Shown here: piece by piece, positions 55,036 to 63,957 of the stretch | Layout of the letters: each line of letters begins with the position of its first letter | Position numbering within the stretch: position 1 is the first letter of the stretch | NCBI GenBank assembly: GCA_937951485.1 | Contig: CALEDJ010000028.1 | Span: forward strand, 14,547-78,546 | Source of the DNA: an uncultured bacterium | GTDB lineage: Bacteria > Hydrogenedentota > Hydrogenedentia > Hydrogenedentales > CAILVY01 | Direction of reading: 5' to 3' | DNA length: 64,000 nucleotides | Position numbers and translations under genes: made by a program | The notes under the pieces: generated by a model | Told to the model about the DNA's origin: nothing | Database searches by the model: none | The model's input: only the letters and a program-made list of their open reading frames with translations

Positions 55036-56178
55036 TCAATCCGATACGTTGAAACCAATGCCTGACAGCGTCGCCGCCACTTGCGTATTGGACCGGGTCA
55101 ACCGCACACGAGTGTTGAAAAACTCTCGGCGGCGCGGATACTCCTTGCGCAACCGGTCGAAATAGGCGCCGCGTTCCGATTCCGGGACCGTGAGAATGCC
55201 CCTCATCGCGGCATCATCCCGCATTATGTCATACACCGCGCGGACCGCGCCAGAGACAGCGCGAGGGTCATCGGGATTCACCCGGATTTCCGGGCATTCG
55301 GGCGCAGGGAGCAGGGGGGAGGGGTCCCATGTCGGCGTAACGCCAAGGTGGGCGCACAGCGCCTCGTAAATCTGGCGCGTGCCGTTCACTTTGCCATCAA
55401 AGGAATAGCCCGCGATATGCGGCGTCGCAATGAAGGCGGCCTCCACCAGTGCGATCTCGGGATGGGGTTCATTCTCCCAGACGTCCAGCACCGCCGCGCG
55501 CAGATGTCCCTCCTGCAACGCCGCCGTGACCACTTGGTTATCCGCCACCGCGCCCCGCGCCGTGTTTATTAATATGCCGTCCCGTTGCATTCGGCCAAGA
55601 AACGATGCATCGGCGAGATGCCAGGTGGGATAGGGTCCGGTTTTCTCCAAAGGAGTATGAAGAGTAATGATGTCGCAATCGAGAATTTCGGCAATGGGAC
55701 GGTATCGTGGATCGCCGGTCTTGTCCGCCAACGGGGGGTCGTTCAACATGCATCGCATGCCCAATGCTTCGGCAGCCTTCCACACCCGGCCGCCGACATT
55801 GCCCACTCCCACAATGCCCAGCGTCATCGCATCCAAACGAAGCCCAAAGGCATCCGCAAGCGACAATAAAGCCGCCGTCACATACTGGCAGACGCTGCCG
55901 GCGTTACAGCCGGGCGCAGCGGAAAACGCAATACCCTTTTCCTGCAAGTATGCCTTGTCCACATGATCTTCGCCGATGGTGGCCGTGGCGACAAATCGCA
56001 CCGGCGTCCCTTCCAGAAGATCGCGGTCCACGCGGGTGATGGACCGCACCAGCAGCACATTCGCATCCGCGAGCGCCTCGCGCGTGATGGCGCGCCCCGG
56101 CAGGGTATGCACCGTCCCGAACGCCGAAAACGCCTCGCGGACGTAGGGAATGTTCTCGTCGGCGATGATTTTCATCAT
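55036..56178 (-). CDS. pdxB: Erythronate-4-phosphate dehydrogenase-like 2-hydroxyacid dehydrogenase
   Basis: 380 residues. The N-terminus MKIIADENIPYVREAFSAFG and NVLLVRSITRVDRDLLEG, with IGEDHVDKAYLQEKGIAFSA and GCNAGSVCQYV, are the PdxB pattern. NAD site LGIVGVGNVGGRVWKAAEAL; catalytic NTARGAVADNQ and PHIAGYSFDGKVNGT. PdxB makes the PLP precursor 3-hydroxy-2-oxo-4-phosphobutanoate. It overlaps the UroD-like gene by ATGA. In this cluster it could instead oxidise another phosphorylated or sugar acid, but the match to PdxB is good. Confidence 0.85.
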   Translation of the reverse strand: MMKIIADENIPYVREAFSAFGTVHTLPGRAITREALADANVLLVRSITRVDRDLLEGTPVRFVATATIGEDHVDKAYLQEKGIAFSAAPGCNAGSVCQYVTAALLSLADAFGLRLDAMTLGIVGVGNVGGRVWKAAEALGMRCMLNDPPLADKTGDPRYRPIAEILDCDIITLHTPLEKTGPYPTWHLADASFLGRMQRDGILINTARGAVADNQVVTAALQEGHLRAAVLDVWENEPHPEIALVEAAFIATPHIAGYSFDGKVNGTRQIYEALCAHLGVTPTWDPSPLLPAPECPEIRVNPDDPRAVSGAVRAVYDIMRDDAAMRGILTVPESERGAYFDRLRKEYPRRREFFNTRVRLTRSNTQVAATLSGIGFNVSD

Positions 56179-57227
56179 GTTCGCATCGCTTCATCCAGCA
56201 CGGTCAAATAATTCTCCACCGGCATGTAATCCGTCAGGGAGTTGCCGGTACCCATCGCCCAGAACCCATCGGCGAAACATTCGTCAATGATGGCACGGGC
56301 GTAAGCGCGCAGGGGTTTTTCCTCCAGGCGGCAGATGCGGTCCACATCCAGGCCGCCCAGCGCCGTAACCCGATCACCATACTTTTTCTTGAATGCCGTC
56401 ACCGGCATGATCACATCCTCAAATGAGTGCTTGGCGTCAATGCGGCAGTCGTTGATGATATCGTCGTAAACAGTCGCGAGATTCCCGCAGGAGTGTAAAA
56501 TGAACGGCTTACCCGCCAAATGCGCAATCCCGACCATCCGCTTGTAAATGGGAAAAACGTATTTCCGCAGTTGCTCGGGCGAAAGAAAAGTGGAGGTTTT
56601 GAAACCCAGATCGTCGCCCTGGCGCAGGGCGCAGACGGCGTCCATGGACGCGATTTGCCGCAGGGCGCTCGTGTGAATCTCGCCGATCCGCGTAAACATT
56701 GCTTCCACGAGGTCCGGTGCGGTGCAGACTGCCAGCGCCAGGCCCTGCACGCCCATCATGTTGGATACCCATTCATACGGCCCCATGCAGACACCGCCGA
56801 CAATTTTCACCCCATCAGGTAACAATTCAGCCACCTTCTCAAAATGGGCAAAATCCAGCGGGGAAGCCGGGTCCGGCCAAGGGTAGCGTTCAAAGTCTTC
56901 CCAGTTGCGTATCGTCACACTGGCTTCACTGCCATGCGAGACCCGGCCGTGGCGTTCCTCGTGGGATTCCAGCGGCAGATGGGGCGCAATCTCCATGGGA
57001 ATCACGTCGAACCCCATCCCCACCCAGAAGTCCACCACGATACGCCAGGACCGGTCCATATCAAAGGGCGCGATATCGTAGTTCGTCGCTGTGCGCCGCG
57101 CAATGAATCCCGGGCTGGCGTAGTGCTCATAAAATGGCAGATGGGACGGGCGTTTTTCCCGGCGCAATACCCTCACAAACTGTTCGTAATCCGGTTTTCG
57201 GCGCACCTCAAATCGCATGCTTGTCAT
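56175..57227 (-). CDS. Uroporphyrinogen decarboxylase-family protein (methyltransferase-like)
   Basis: 350 residues with a UroD/MtaA-type barrel: FILHSCGNLATVYDDIINDC carries the metal-binding His-x-Cys seen in corrinoid methyltransferases, and VTALGGLDVDRICRLEEKPL follows. It lacks the Asp and Arg pattern typical of HemE at the N-terminus, so heme synthesis is unlikely. Coupled at both ends by ATGA overlaps with the HAD and PdxB-like genes. Such proteins are abundant in Lentisphaerae-like genomes next to sugar genes; the role is unknown. Confidence 0.8.
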   Translation of the reverse strand: MTSMRFEVRRKPDYEQFVRVLRREKRPSHLPFYEHYASPGFIARRTATNYDIAPFDMDRSWRIVVDFWVGMGFDVIPMEIAPHLPLESHEERHGRVSHGSEASVTIRNWEDFERYPWPDPASPLDFAHFEKVAELLPDGVKIVGGVCMGPYEWVSNMMGVQGLALAVCTAPDLVEAMFTRIGEIHTSALRQIASMDAVCALRQGDDLGFKTSTFLSPEQLRKYVFPIYKRMVGIAHLAGKPFILHSCGNLATVYDDIINDCRIDAKHSFEDVIMPVTAFKKKYGDRVTALGGLDVDRICRLEEKPLRAYARAIIDECFADGFWAMGTGNSLTDYMPVENYLTVLDEAMRT

Positions 57228-58120
57228 TTCTTCCAGGGCGGCGTTTCGGGCAGATACCGTTCGAATTCCCTGATCAGCGACGCTTCGTAATCGCCTGCAT
57301 AGGTTCCGGCGAAGAAGCGGTCCAGTCCTTCCTCAAAGAGCCGCTGCCACGACGCATCCTCATCGCCCGGATCGACAGGGAAAAACAGCGCGTTGTTGGC
57401 GCGGGCCGCTTTGAGATCGCCGAAGGCGTCGCCGATCATGAGTATCTTTGTGTTCTCATAACGCCCTTCGGCGGCATAGCGGATGTGTTCGCCCTTGGTG
57501 CCCATCTCTTGCCCGCAAATGGCGAAAACGTATTTCGCCACATCCTGTTCCTCCCATTCCCGAACGAGCGCCTCCGTCGGGGTCTGCGAGCACACCATGA
57601 TGTCGGCCTTGGGCATTGCCTTCTCCAGGCTCTCCCGCACAAAGGGAAAAGGCGGCAGCCCGCCTTGCACAATGTCCGCAACACTGGCATTCACCGCCTT
57701 GCTCCAGGCGAGGGTCTGGTGCATATCCGGGTGATCATGTTCCTTGCAATACGCTTCAAGCGCCGGGTTGCCCAGTTTCGTTTCCTTCTTTATCCACGCC
57801 CGAAGGTTGGACGCTTCGGGGATTTTCACGCCCCGCCGCTGCACCTTGTCCCAATCCTGGAGCAAATCAAACAGCATGACCAGCGCCGGAAAACGGTTGA
57901 TTCCCCGCCACTTGGAATACAGGTTCACGAATTCCGCCGCTTCGCGGGCGTATTTCGACACCGCCTGCAGGTGGAAGTGCTTGATAATATTGGGGATAAA
58001 GCATTCCTTATGCTTGATCTCCATCGTGTCGAAGGCGCAGCCGTCGGAATCAATGGCAATCAGGAACTCATGCTTGGGTTGATGGGCTTTCAGTTTGTCC
58101 ACCACGTCACTCATGCTCAT
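57224..58120 (-). CDS. HAD family hydrolase
   Basis: 298 residues. HAD motif I is EFLIAIDSDGCAFDTMEIKH (nucleophile and acid Asp residues with one Ser between), motif II region DIMVCSQTPTEALVREWEEQ and motif IV KILMIGDAFGDLKAARANNA. A large helical cap lies at about residues 40-160. Probably a phosphatase on a sugar phosphate. Starts at ATG 58120 or 58114 after GTGGAGAG; ends in an ATGA overlap with the UroD-like gene. Confidence 0.82.
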   Translation of the reverse strand: MSMSDVVDKLKAHQPKHEFLIAIDSDGCAFDTMEIKHKECFIPNIIKHFHLQAVSKYAREAAEFVNLYSKWRGINRFPALVMLFDLLQDWDKVQRRGVKIPEASNLRAWIKKETKLGNPALEAYCKEHDHPDMHQTLAWSKAVNASVADIVQGGLPPFPFVRESLEKAMPKADIMVCSQTPTEALVREWEEQDVAKYVFAICGQEMGTKGEHIRYAAEGRYENTKILMIGDAFGDLKAARANNALFFPVDPGDEDASWQRLFEEGLDRFFAGTYAGDYEASLIREFERYLPETPPWKK

Positions 58121-58184
58121 GCCTACGCTCTCCACTGGTTTTCAGATTGTGCGGGCCGGTGGCCCGCGTAATGCCGCTCCGTTA

Positions 58185-59015
58185 TCATACCCCCGAAAAT
58201 GCCGAGAAACCGCCATCCACTGGCGTTACAATTCCCGTTACGAACCGTGAGGCATCGCTCGCCAGCCAAATCACTGTGCCGATCAGGTCTTCCGGCGCGC
58301 CATAGCGCCCCATAGGCGTATGGGCAATGATCGTTTTGCCGCGCGGCGTGGGTTCCCCGGTTTTCTCATCCGTCAAAAGGAACCGGTTCTGTTCCGTCAG
58401 AAAAAAACCGGGGGCAATGGCGTTGACCCGCAGTCTCGGGCTGTATTCCTGCGCCAGATGCACCGCCAGCCATTGCGTGAAATTACTCACCGCCGCTTTG
58501 GCCGCGCTGTACCCCGGAATCCGCGTCAACGGACGGAATGCATTCATGGAAGACACATTGATAATGGAACCGCCTTCCGGGTTCTTGAGCATGGCCTGGA
58601 TAAAGACCTGCGACGGCACGACCGCCCCCCCTATGAGATTCAAATCAACCACCTTCTGCATCGCTTCCGCGGGAATATCGAAAAAAGATTGCTCCGGTGA
58701 CGTGGTCGCCCCCTTCATATTGCCCCCGACGGCATTCACAAGAATATCAATGGAACCAAAATCGGCCAATACCGCATCGCAACACGTCTGGATGGTCTCT
58801 TTTTTGAACGCATCCATGAAATACCCCCTGGCCTTCCCGCCTGCATCACAAATTCGCTGGGCCACGGCCTTGGCAGGGTCCGGAAACAGGTCGGCAATCG
58901 CGACGGCCGCGCCTGCGGCGCCCAGCCCCTCAGCAATCGCACCCCCCAGCACACCGCCGCCACCCGTCACCACGGCCACTTTCCCGCTAAGATCAAAGAG
59001 ATTCGACACTTGCAT
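58185..59015 (-). CDS. SDR oxidoreductase resembling D-mannonate/fructuronate reductases
   Basis: 276 residues from ATG 59015 (AAGGAG upstream). TGGGGVLGGAIAEGLGAAGA, ILVNAVGGNMKGATT, NVSSMNAFRPLTRIPGYSAA and YSAAKAAVSNFTQWLAVHLA, then NAIAPGFFLTEQNRFLLTDE with TGEPTPRGKTIIAHTPMGRY. The long insertion after the PG motif and the MNAFRPLTRIPGYS segment match SDR-type mannonate oxidoreductases in hexuronate catabolism. First gene of the minus-strand cluster, which strengthens the sugar-acid reading. Confidence 0.82.
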   Translation of the reverse strand: MQVSNLFDLSGKVAVVTGGGGVLGGAIAEGLGAAGAAVAIADLFPDPAKAVAQRICDAGGKARGYFMDAFKKETIQTCCDAVLADFGSIDILVNAVGGNMKGATTSPEQSFFDIPAEAMQKVVDLNLIGGAVVPSQVFIQAMLKNPEGGSIINVSSMNAFRPLTRIPGYSAAKAAVSNFTQWLAVHLAQEYSPRLRVNAIAPGFFLTEQNRFLLTDEKTGEPTPRGKTIIAHTPMGRYGAPEDLIGTVIWLASDASRFVTGIVTPVDGGFSAFSGV

Positions 59016-59108
59016 GATGCAAAGTCTCCTTACGCAAAGCCCGTAATTCAATAAATCCACGTGAACTGTCGCACCCAACGGGAATGGTAGCATATTTCAG
59101 AAAGGGAA

Positions 59109-60647
59109 TTAAACCCGATTTTCCTTTGGCTGCACACTGGGGCTGAAACGCCGCAGGAATCTCCGCTTGCGTTCATTCAGAAAGATGTCAAGGCGGCATG
59201 TTTCCTTGTCTTGAATCACATGCCAGAGCAGTTGAACAGGTCGCCACGGGCGCACGATGAATTGCGTGAGGAAAAAGACCAGCAGGATGGCGTATTTCCA
59301 TCTGGTAATCGTGGCGGCGCTCATGTGCGCGCAGAAATTGTTCTTTTCTTCCAACACGGCATCCATGGAAAAAATGGGGGCGAGCAGGGTCTCGTCGGAC
59401 GGGGTGATGCGTCCAGTGGCCTCCAGTTCCCGGTAGAGTTGGGTGCCGGGAATGGGGAAGAAAATGCTGAGGGCGATGTCATGCGCCCCGGCAAGCCCCA
59501 ACCGGAACGCCAGCCGCACGGACTGGCGCATGTCGGCGGCGGTGTCGTGTGGAAACCCCACGACAAAGAAATTAGAGACCGCAAGTCCATGGCGGACCGA
59601 TGCGCGCACCGCGCGAATCAGGCTCGGTTCCTTCAGACGTTTGCCCACCAGTTTGCGGGTGCGCTCCGAACCGCTCTCCGGCGCGAAAGTGATGGCATGA
59701 CAGCCGGTTTGCTGCAGCCACCCGGCGACCTCCTCGTTGATTACCTCACAGCGGGTGCCCACCGGCAATTGCCAGGAAATCTTGAGTTTCCGGCGATCCA
59801 GAATCTCGCAGAACCGAAGCATCCAATCCCGCCGGAGAATCGCAGTCAGGTCATGAAACGGAAAACTGACCGCTCCATATTGCCGGTGGTAATGCTCGAT
59901 TTCATCGGCGACCTGCTTCGGGTCCCGTGCGCGCCAGCAACGCCGCCACATTTCCGCGTTGGAGCAAAACGTGCAGGCATAGGGACACCCCCGTGTCGCC
60001 AATATCGGCATCGCCATCCCCGCATTGACGCCCATGACATACCCGTGTTCGTAATAGGCTTTCGGATCAAACAAGTCCCACGCGGGCCAGGGGATCGCAT
60101 CCACGTCGCGGATGCGCGCGCGCCGCGGCGTCTGCACATAGTCGCCGTTGCGCAAGAAGGCCAGTCCCGGTATCGCGTCCACGGCAGCGTCGCTCTCCAG
60201 CCCTCGGAACAGTTCCCGCGCCGTCTCTTCGCCTTCACCCAGCACCAGATAATCCAGCGGCGCTTCACGCAGCGAGTGTTCCGGCAAGCCGTTGAAATGT
60301 TCGCCCCCGCCCACTATCAGCACATCCGGGCGGGATTCGCGGATACAGCGGACAATCCGTCGCACCAGCGGCCATGTGAATGAAAACAGAACGCTGATGC
60401 CCACCGCCCGGACGTTGGGATCAATGGCTGCCGCGATTTCTTCCGGACGCAAACCCAGGTACTGCAATCTTCCCTCGCTGGTCGCCTGTGTCGGCGCGGC
60501 CATCGCGGCATCCAACACGAATACTTGGTGGCCATCTTCGCGCAATGCAGCGGCGATATACGCCAATCCCAGCGGCAGCGATGGGCGCGTCGCCTGCACC
60601 GCCGCAGGGTTGAAATAGATGGGGGGATGTATCAACTGAATCTGCAT
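59109..60647 (-). CDS. B12-binding-type radical SAM protein
   Basis: 512 residues. The N-terminal cobalamin-binding-like domain (about 1-150: LIHPPIYFNPAAV, LPLGLAYIAAALREDGH, ADVLIVGGGE-type GEHFNGLPE) is followed by the radical SAM barrel with the cluster CPYACTFC at ILATRGCPYACTFCSNAEMW. HAITFAPESGSERTRKLVGK and FFVVGFPHDTAADMR complete the barrel. The C-terminus has a hydrophobic, probably membrane-associated, stretch (YAILLVFFLTQFIVRPWRP). BchE/methyltransferase-like subclass; substrate unknown, perhaps a lipid given the tail. Confidence 0.87.
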   Translation of the reverse strand: MQIQLIHPPIYFNPAAVQATRPSLPLGLAYIAAALREDGHQVFVLDAAMAAPTQATSEGRLQYLGLRPEEIAAAIDPNVRAVGISVLFSFTWPLVRRIVRCIRESRPDVLIVGGGEHFNGLPEHSLREAPLDYLVLGEGEETARELFRGLESDAAVDAIPGLAFLRNGDYVQTPRRARIRDVDAIPWPAWDLFDPKAYYEHGYVMGVNAGMAMPILATRGCPYACTFCSNAEMWRRCWRARDPKQVADEIEHYHRQYGAVSFPFHDLTAILRRDWMLRFCEILDRRKLKISWQLPVGTRCEVINEEVAGWLQQTGCHAITFAPESGSERTRKLVGKRLKEPSLIRAVRASVRHGLAVSNFFVVGFPHDTAADMRQSVRLAFRLGLAGAHDIALSIFFPIPGTQLYRELEATGRITPSDETLLAPIFSMDAVLEEKNNFCAHMSAATITRWKYAILLVFFLTQFIVRPWRPVQLLWHVIQDKETCRLDIFLNERKRRFLRRFSPSVQPKENRV

Positions 60648-60731
60648 GATGCCTGGGTCTGTTCGGTATCCAATAACAAGACGACGGGTAACATTTCAGC
60701 CGACTGAAGTAATCGCTGCGCGCTGCTTTGT

Positions 60732-60834
60732 CATTGCGATCGTAGCGAAGCGCAACGCGGCAGGATGGATAAACCATGCGCCTCGGACTGCTTCGCTCAG
60801 CGGCGCAACGCGCCGCACCGCTCGCAATGACGAA
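60732..60834. repeat. GTCATTGCGATCG...CGCTCGCAATGAC palindromic repeat
   Basis: About 100 bases. The ends GTCATTGCGATCG and CGCTCGCAATGAC are imperfect inverted repeats, and internal GC-rich arms pair (CGGCGCAACGCGCCG). This class of intergenic palindrome is widespread in several phyla. A shorter relative is at 29787-29830. Confidence 0.6.
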
Positions 60835-60847
60835 AAGAAAATGTCAT

Positions 60848-60947
60848 GAGGCATTCGCAAAACAGGTGTCAGGGACCTGATCCCCGGCTAAAAACCGGAA
60901 TATTTCGTGTTCTTATGCTCGAAAACAATCCATTTCGCAAATGCCTC
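60848..60947. mobile_element. MITE-like element, copy 2, with 5-bp target duplication
   Basis: The left end GAGGCATTCGCAAAAC and right end CCATTTCGCAAATGCCTC (60930-60947) match the terminal repeats of the element at 7349-7448; the right end is identical. GTCAT flanks both sides (60843-60847 and 60948-60952). The interior right half also aligns (GGATATTTC against GAATATTTC, then a common AAAACNATCC-type junction). Length 100 bases, as in copy 1. Confidence 0.6.
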
Positions 60948-61102
60948 GTCATGTTTGTTGATTCCAAAGGTTACGCCAGTCGGCTGAAATGTTACGACAA
61001 CGTCTATTTTGAAACGACGGAGGAATGATCGCACATTCCCCGATCCGTTTTCAGTCTTTCAGAAAAATATGCTATAGTTCGGCCTTCAATCCCTTTTTTT
61101 CT

Positions 61103-61123
61103 GGAGTACAGGCTTTAGACTGG
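61103..61123. repeat. GGAGTACAGGCTTTAGACTGG repeat half
   Basis: Matches the arms of the inverted repeat after leuS (63684-63750), so leuS is flanked on both sides by this repeat. It may belong to the 5' leader of the leuS mRNA, about 25 bases before the ATG. Confidence 0.5.
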
Positions 61124-61146
61124 CGGGTTCTGGAGACACTCTTTTC

Positions 61147-63672
61147 ATGCCCCAGGGAAAGTACGATCATCAAAGCATCGAGTCAAAATGGCAGGCATAT
61201 TGGCTCAAACACAAGACATTCAAATCAGACATTGACCCCGCCAAGCCGAAATACTACGTGCTGGACATGTTTCCATACCCCAGCGGCGACGGCCTGCACG
61301 TCGGTCATCCGGAAGGTTACACCGCCACGGATATCATTGCGCGATACAAGCGGATGCGCGGGTTCAACGTGCTGCACCCGATGGGCTGGGACGCTTTCGG
61401 CCTGCCGGCCGAACGCCACGCCGTACGTACGGGCGAGCACCCGGCGCTGGTGACCAACAGGAACTGCGACACCTTCCGCCGCCAGATTCAGGCGCTCGGC
61501 CTGTCCTACGACTGGGACCGTGAAATCAACACTACGGACCCCAAGTATTACAAATGGACGCAGTGGATTTTCACGGTGCTCTTCGAGCGCGGCCTTGCCT
61601 ATGAGGTCGAGGCCCCGGTAAACTGGTGTCCCGCCCTCTGCACCGTCCTGGCGAATGAAGAGGTCAAGGACGGCAAATACGTCGAGACCGGAGACCCCGT
61701 GGAAAAACGCATGATGCGCCAATGGATGCTTCGGATTACGGCTTATGCCGAACGCTTGCTGGAGGACCTGGACGAACTCGACTGGCCCGAAGGCATCAAG
61801 GCGATGCAACGCGAATGGATCGGCCGCAGCGAAGGAGCCGATGTGGATTTCACCGTGGCGGGCAGCGGCGAAAAATTCACCGTGTTCACCACACGGCCGG
61901 ACACACTTTTCGGCGCGACCTATTGCGTGCTGGCCCCGGAGCATCCGCTGACGCTGCGCATTGCAACCCCGGCACAGCGCGCCGCCGTCGAGGACTACGT
62001 CGCCCAGGCGACGCGGAAGAGCGCCCAGGACCGCATGAAGGAGGAACAGACCAAGACGGGTGTATTCACTGGCGCGTACGCAATAAACCCGGTCAATAAT
62101 GAGGCGATTCCCATCTGGACTGCGGATTATGTGCTGGCCGAATACGGCTACGGCGCCATCATGGCCGTGCCCGCCCACGACACCCGTGACTATGAATTTG
62201 CCAAAACCTTTGGATTGCCCATCATCGAAGTCATTGCCGGCGGCAATATCGAACAGGAAGCCTTCACCGGCGACGGTGTGCTCGTGAACTCGCCGTTGCT
62301 CAACGGGCTGCGCGTACCCGAGGCCAAGGCGAAAATGAGCGCCTGGCTGGAGGAAAAGGGACTCGGCAAGGGCACGGTGAATTACAAACTCCGGGACTGG
62401 CTCTTCTCGCGCCAGCGGTATTGGGGCGAACCATTCCCCTTGATTCGCCTGGAAGACGGCACGGTCAAGGCGGTGCCCATGCGCGATCTGCCCGTGATAC
62501 TTCCGGACCTGCATGACTACAGGCCCACGGCTGACGGCCAGCCGCCGCTGGCGCGCGCCGTGGACTGGGTGAACACCACCGACCCGGACACTGGCGCTCC
62601 CGCAAAACGTGAAACCAACACCATGCCGCAGTGGGCAGGGTCCTGCTGGTATTTCCTGCGCTTTGTGGACCCGCAAAATGATCAATCCGCATGGTCAAAG
62701 GAGGCCGAAGCGTACTGGATGCCGGTGGACCTGTACGTCGGCGGGGCGGAGCATGCCGTGCTCCATCTGCTCTATTCCCGCTTCTGGCACAAGGTGCTCC
62801 ACGACGCCGGCCATGTCTCCACGAAGGAACCCTTTACCAGACTTTTCAATCAGGGCATGATCCTCGCCTACTCCTACCAGGACGCCCAGGGCAAATATTA
62901 CTATCCGCACGAGGTGGAAAAACGCGGTGATGCCTGGGTGGTGAAGGCGACCGGTGCGCCGCTCCGTGTGCAGATCGAAAAAATGAGCAAGTCACGCTAC
63001 AACGTCGTAAATCCCGATGAGGTCGTGCGCGAATACGGCGCGGATTCCATGCGCCTGTATGAAATGTTCATGGGACCGCTGGACCGCGACAAACCCTGGA
63101 CTGACGAAGGCATCCAGGGCGTGCACCGCTTTCTGCGCCGCGTGTGGACGGTGTATCTGGATGAAAGCGGAGCGCTCCACCCCCGTATCGTGGCGAAAGG
63201 TGGCGATGAAGCCATGCGCCGCGAACTCCACAAAACCATCAAGGCGGTCACGAACGACATCGAAAACCTGCAATTCAACACCGCCATCGCGCGCATGATG
63301 GAATTCATCAATGCCGCGATGAAGACGGACCGTATTGACCGCGACGTGATGGAGACCTTCGTGCTGGTGCTGTCGCCGTTCGCGCCGCATCTGGCCGAAG
63401 AACTCTGGGAACGACTCGGTCATGAGAAAACCCTTGCCTATGACCCTTGGCCAACCTGCGACGAGGCGCTGCTTGTCGAAGACACCATCGAAATCCCCGT
63501 GCAGGTCAACGGCAAATTGCGCAGCAAGGTGATATTGCCCAAGGATTCAGACAAGGATGCCATTCTTGCGGCTGCGAAGACTGATCCCAAGGTGACAGGG
63601 TTCATCGCGGGCAAGACAACCGTCAAGGAAATCTACGTTCCCGGAAAAATGGTCAATCTCGTCGTCAAATAA
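61147..63672 (+). CDS. leuS: Leucyl-tRNA synthetase
   Basis: 841 residues, complete. Class Ia synthetase charging tRNA-Leu. HIGH motif as HVGH (51-54) in [25 protein letters not shown] at about 612-616 in [16 protein letters not shown]. The editing domain is present at about 220-410 ([40 protein letters not shown]). The C-terminal tRNA-binding domain ends [13 protein letters not shown]. Ribosome binding site GGAG lies about 13 bases upstream, rather distant. Leu-rich regulation such as a T-box is not seen. Confidence 0.97.
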   Translation: MPQGKYDHQSIESKWQAYWLKHKTFKSDIDPAKPKYYVLDMFPYPSGDGLHVGHPEGYTATDIIARYKRMRGFNVLHPMGWDAFGLPAERHAVRTGEHPALVTNRNCDTFRRQIQALGLSYDWDREINTTDPKYYKWTQWIFTVLFERGLAYEVEAPVNWCPALCTVLANEEVKDGKYVETGDPVEKRMMRQWMLRITAYAERLLEDLDELDWPEGIKAMQREWIGRSEGADVDFTVAGSGEKFTVFTTRPDTLFGATYCVLAPEHPLTLRIATPAQRAAVEDYVAQATRKSAQDRMKEEQTKTGVFTGAYAINPVNNEAIPIWTADYVLAEYGYGAIMAVPAHDTRDYEFAKTFGLPIIEVIAGGNIEQEAFTGDGVLVNSPLLNGLRVPEAKAKMSAWLEEKGLGKGTVNYKLRDWLFSRQRYWGEPFPLIRLEDGTVKAVPMRDLPVILPDLHDYRPTADGQPPLARAVDWVNTTDPDTGAPAKRETNTMPQWAGSCWYFLRFVDPQNDQSAWSKEAEAYWMPVDLYVGGAEHAVLHLLYSRFWHKVLHDAGHVSTKEPFTRLFNQGMILAYSYQDAQGKYYYPHEVEKRGDAWVVKATGAPLRVQIEKMSKSRYNVVNPDEVVREYGADSMRLYEMFMGPLDRDKPWTDEGIQGVHRFLRRVWTVYLDESGALHPRIVAKGGDEAMRRELHKTIKAVTNDIENLQFNTAIARMMEFINAAMKTDRIDRDVMETFVLVLSPFAPHLAEELWERLGHEKTLAYDPWPTCDEALLVEDTIEIPVQVNGKLRSKVILPKDSDKDAILAAAKTDPKVTGFIAGKTTVKEIYVPGKMVNLVVK

Positions 63673-63683
63673 GAAAGTTCGGG

Positions 63684-63750
63684 AGTACAGACTTCAGCCT
63701 GAAAAAAGAACAGGGTTCTTTCTCGCTTTCAGCAGGTTGAAGCCTGTACT
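63684..63750. repeat. AGTACAGRCTTCARCCTG inverted repeat after leuS
   Basis: AGTACAGACTTCAGCCTG (63684-63701) and CAGGTTGAAGCCTGTACT (63733-63750) pair at 16 of 18 positions around a 31-base loop. It begins 12 bases after the leuS stop and could terminate the transcript. A half copy is at 61103. Confidence 0.6.
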
Positions 63751-63936
63751 GCAAAACAGTGTTGTTCAAAACAGACTATTCAAGGAGATGAAAGGCCATG
63801 CCCAAAACCCTTGGAAAATCCTGTTGAATGAAGATAATGTGGCGGGCTTGTCTTACACGCAAACCTCTTCGTGGGATTCCTGAGGCATCATTGATTCATG
63901 TACCAAGGTGTTCTGTTTTGTTCCCCCTCACCCCAC

Positions 63937-63957
63937 CCCTCTCCCAGCGGGAGAGGG
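63937..63957. repeat. CCCTCTCCC-AGC-GGGAGAGGG hairpin repeat
   Basis: Perfect 9-bp stem with a 3-base loop. The first arm reappears at the very end of the window (63991-64000), pointing to a tandem or longer element beyond the edge. This is a common intergenic repeat motif in many bacteria. Confidence 0.55.

Larger units (their letters stand above)
60648..61146. other. 499-base intergenic region with three repeat classes
   Basis: Contains the GTCATTGCGA palindrome (60732-60834), MITE copy 2 (60848-60947), the GGAGTACAGG repeat (61103-61123) and the leuS promoter region. TATAGT at 61073-61078 is a possible -10 with a poor -35. The short frame at 60846-61028 lies over the MITE and is not considered coding. 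Confidence 0.55.

Noticed and set aside
57224-59015. Idea that the UroD-like gene is hemE
   Set aside because: No other heme genes nearby, and the HSCGN motif fits corrinoid-type methyltransferases of the same superfamily better.
60846-61028. 60-codon ORF upstream of leuS
   Set aside because: It lies over MITE copy 2 and its flanks; no ribosome binding site.
61081-61146. T-box or leucine leader peptide ahead of leuS
   Set aside because: No T-box consensus and no Leu-rich leader ORF in the short leader.
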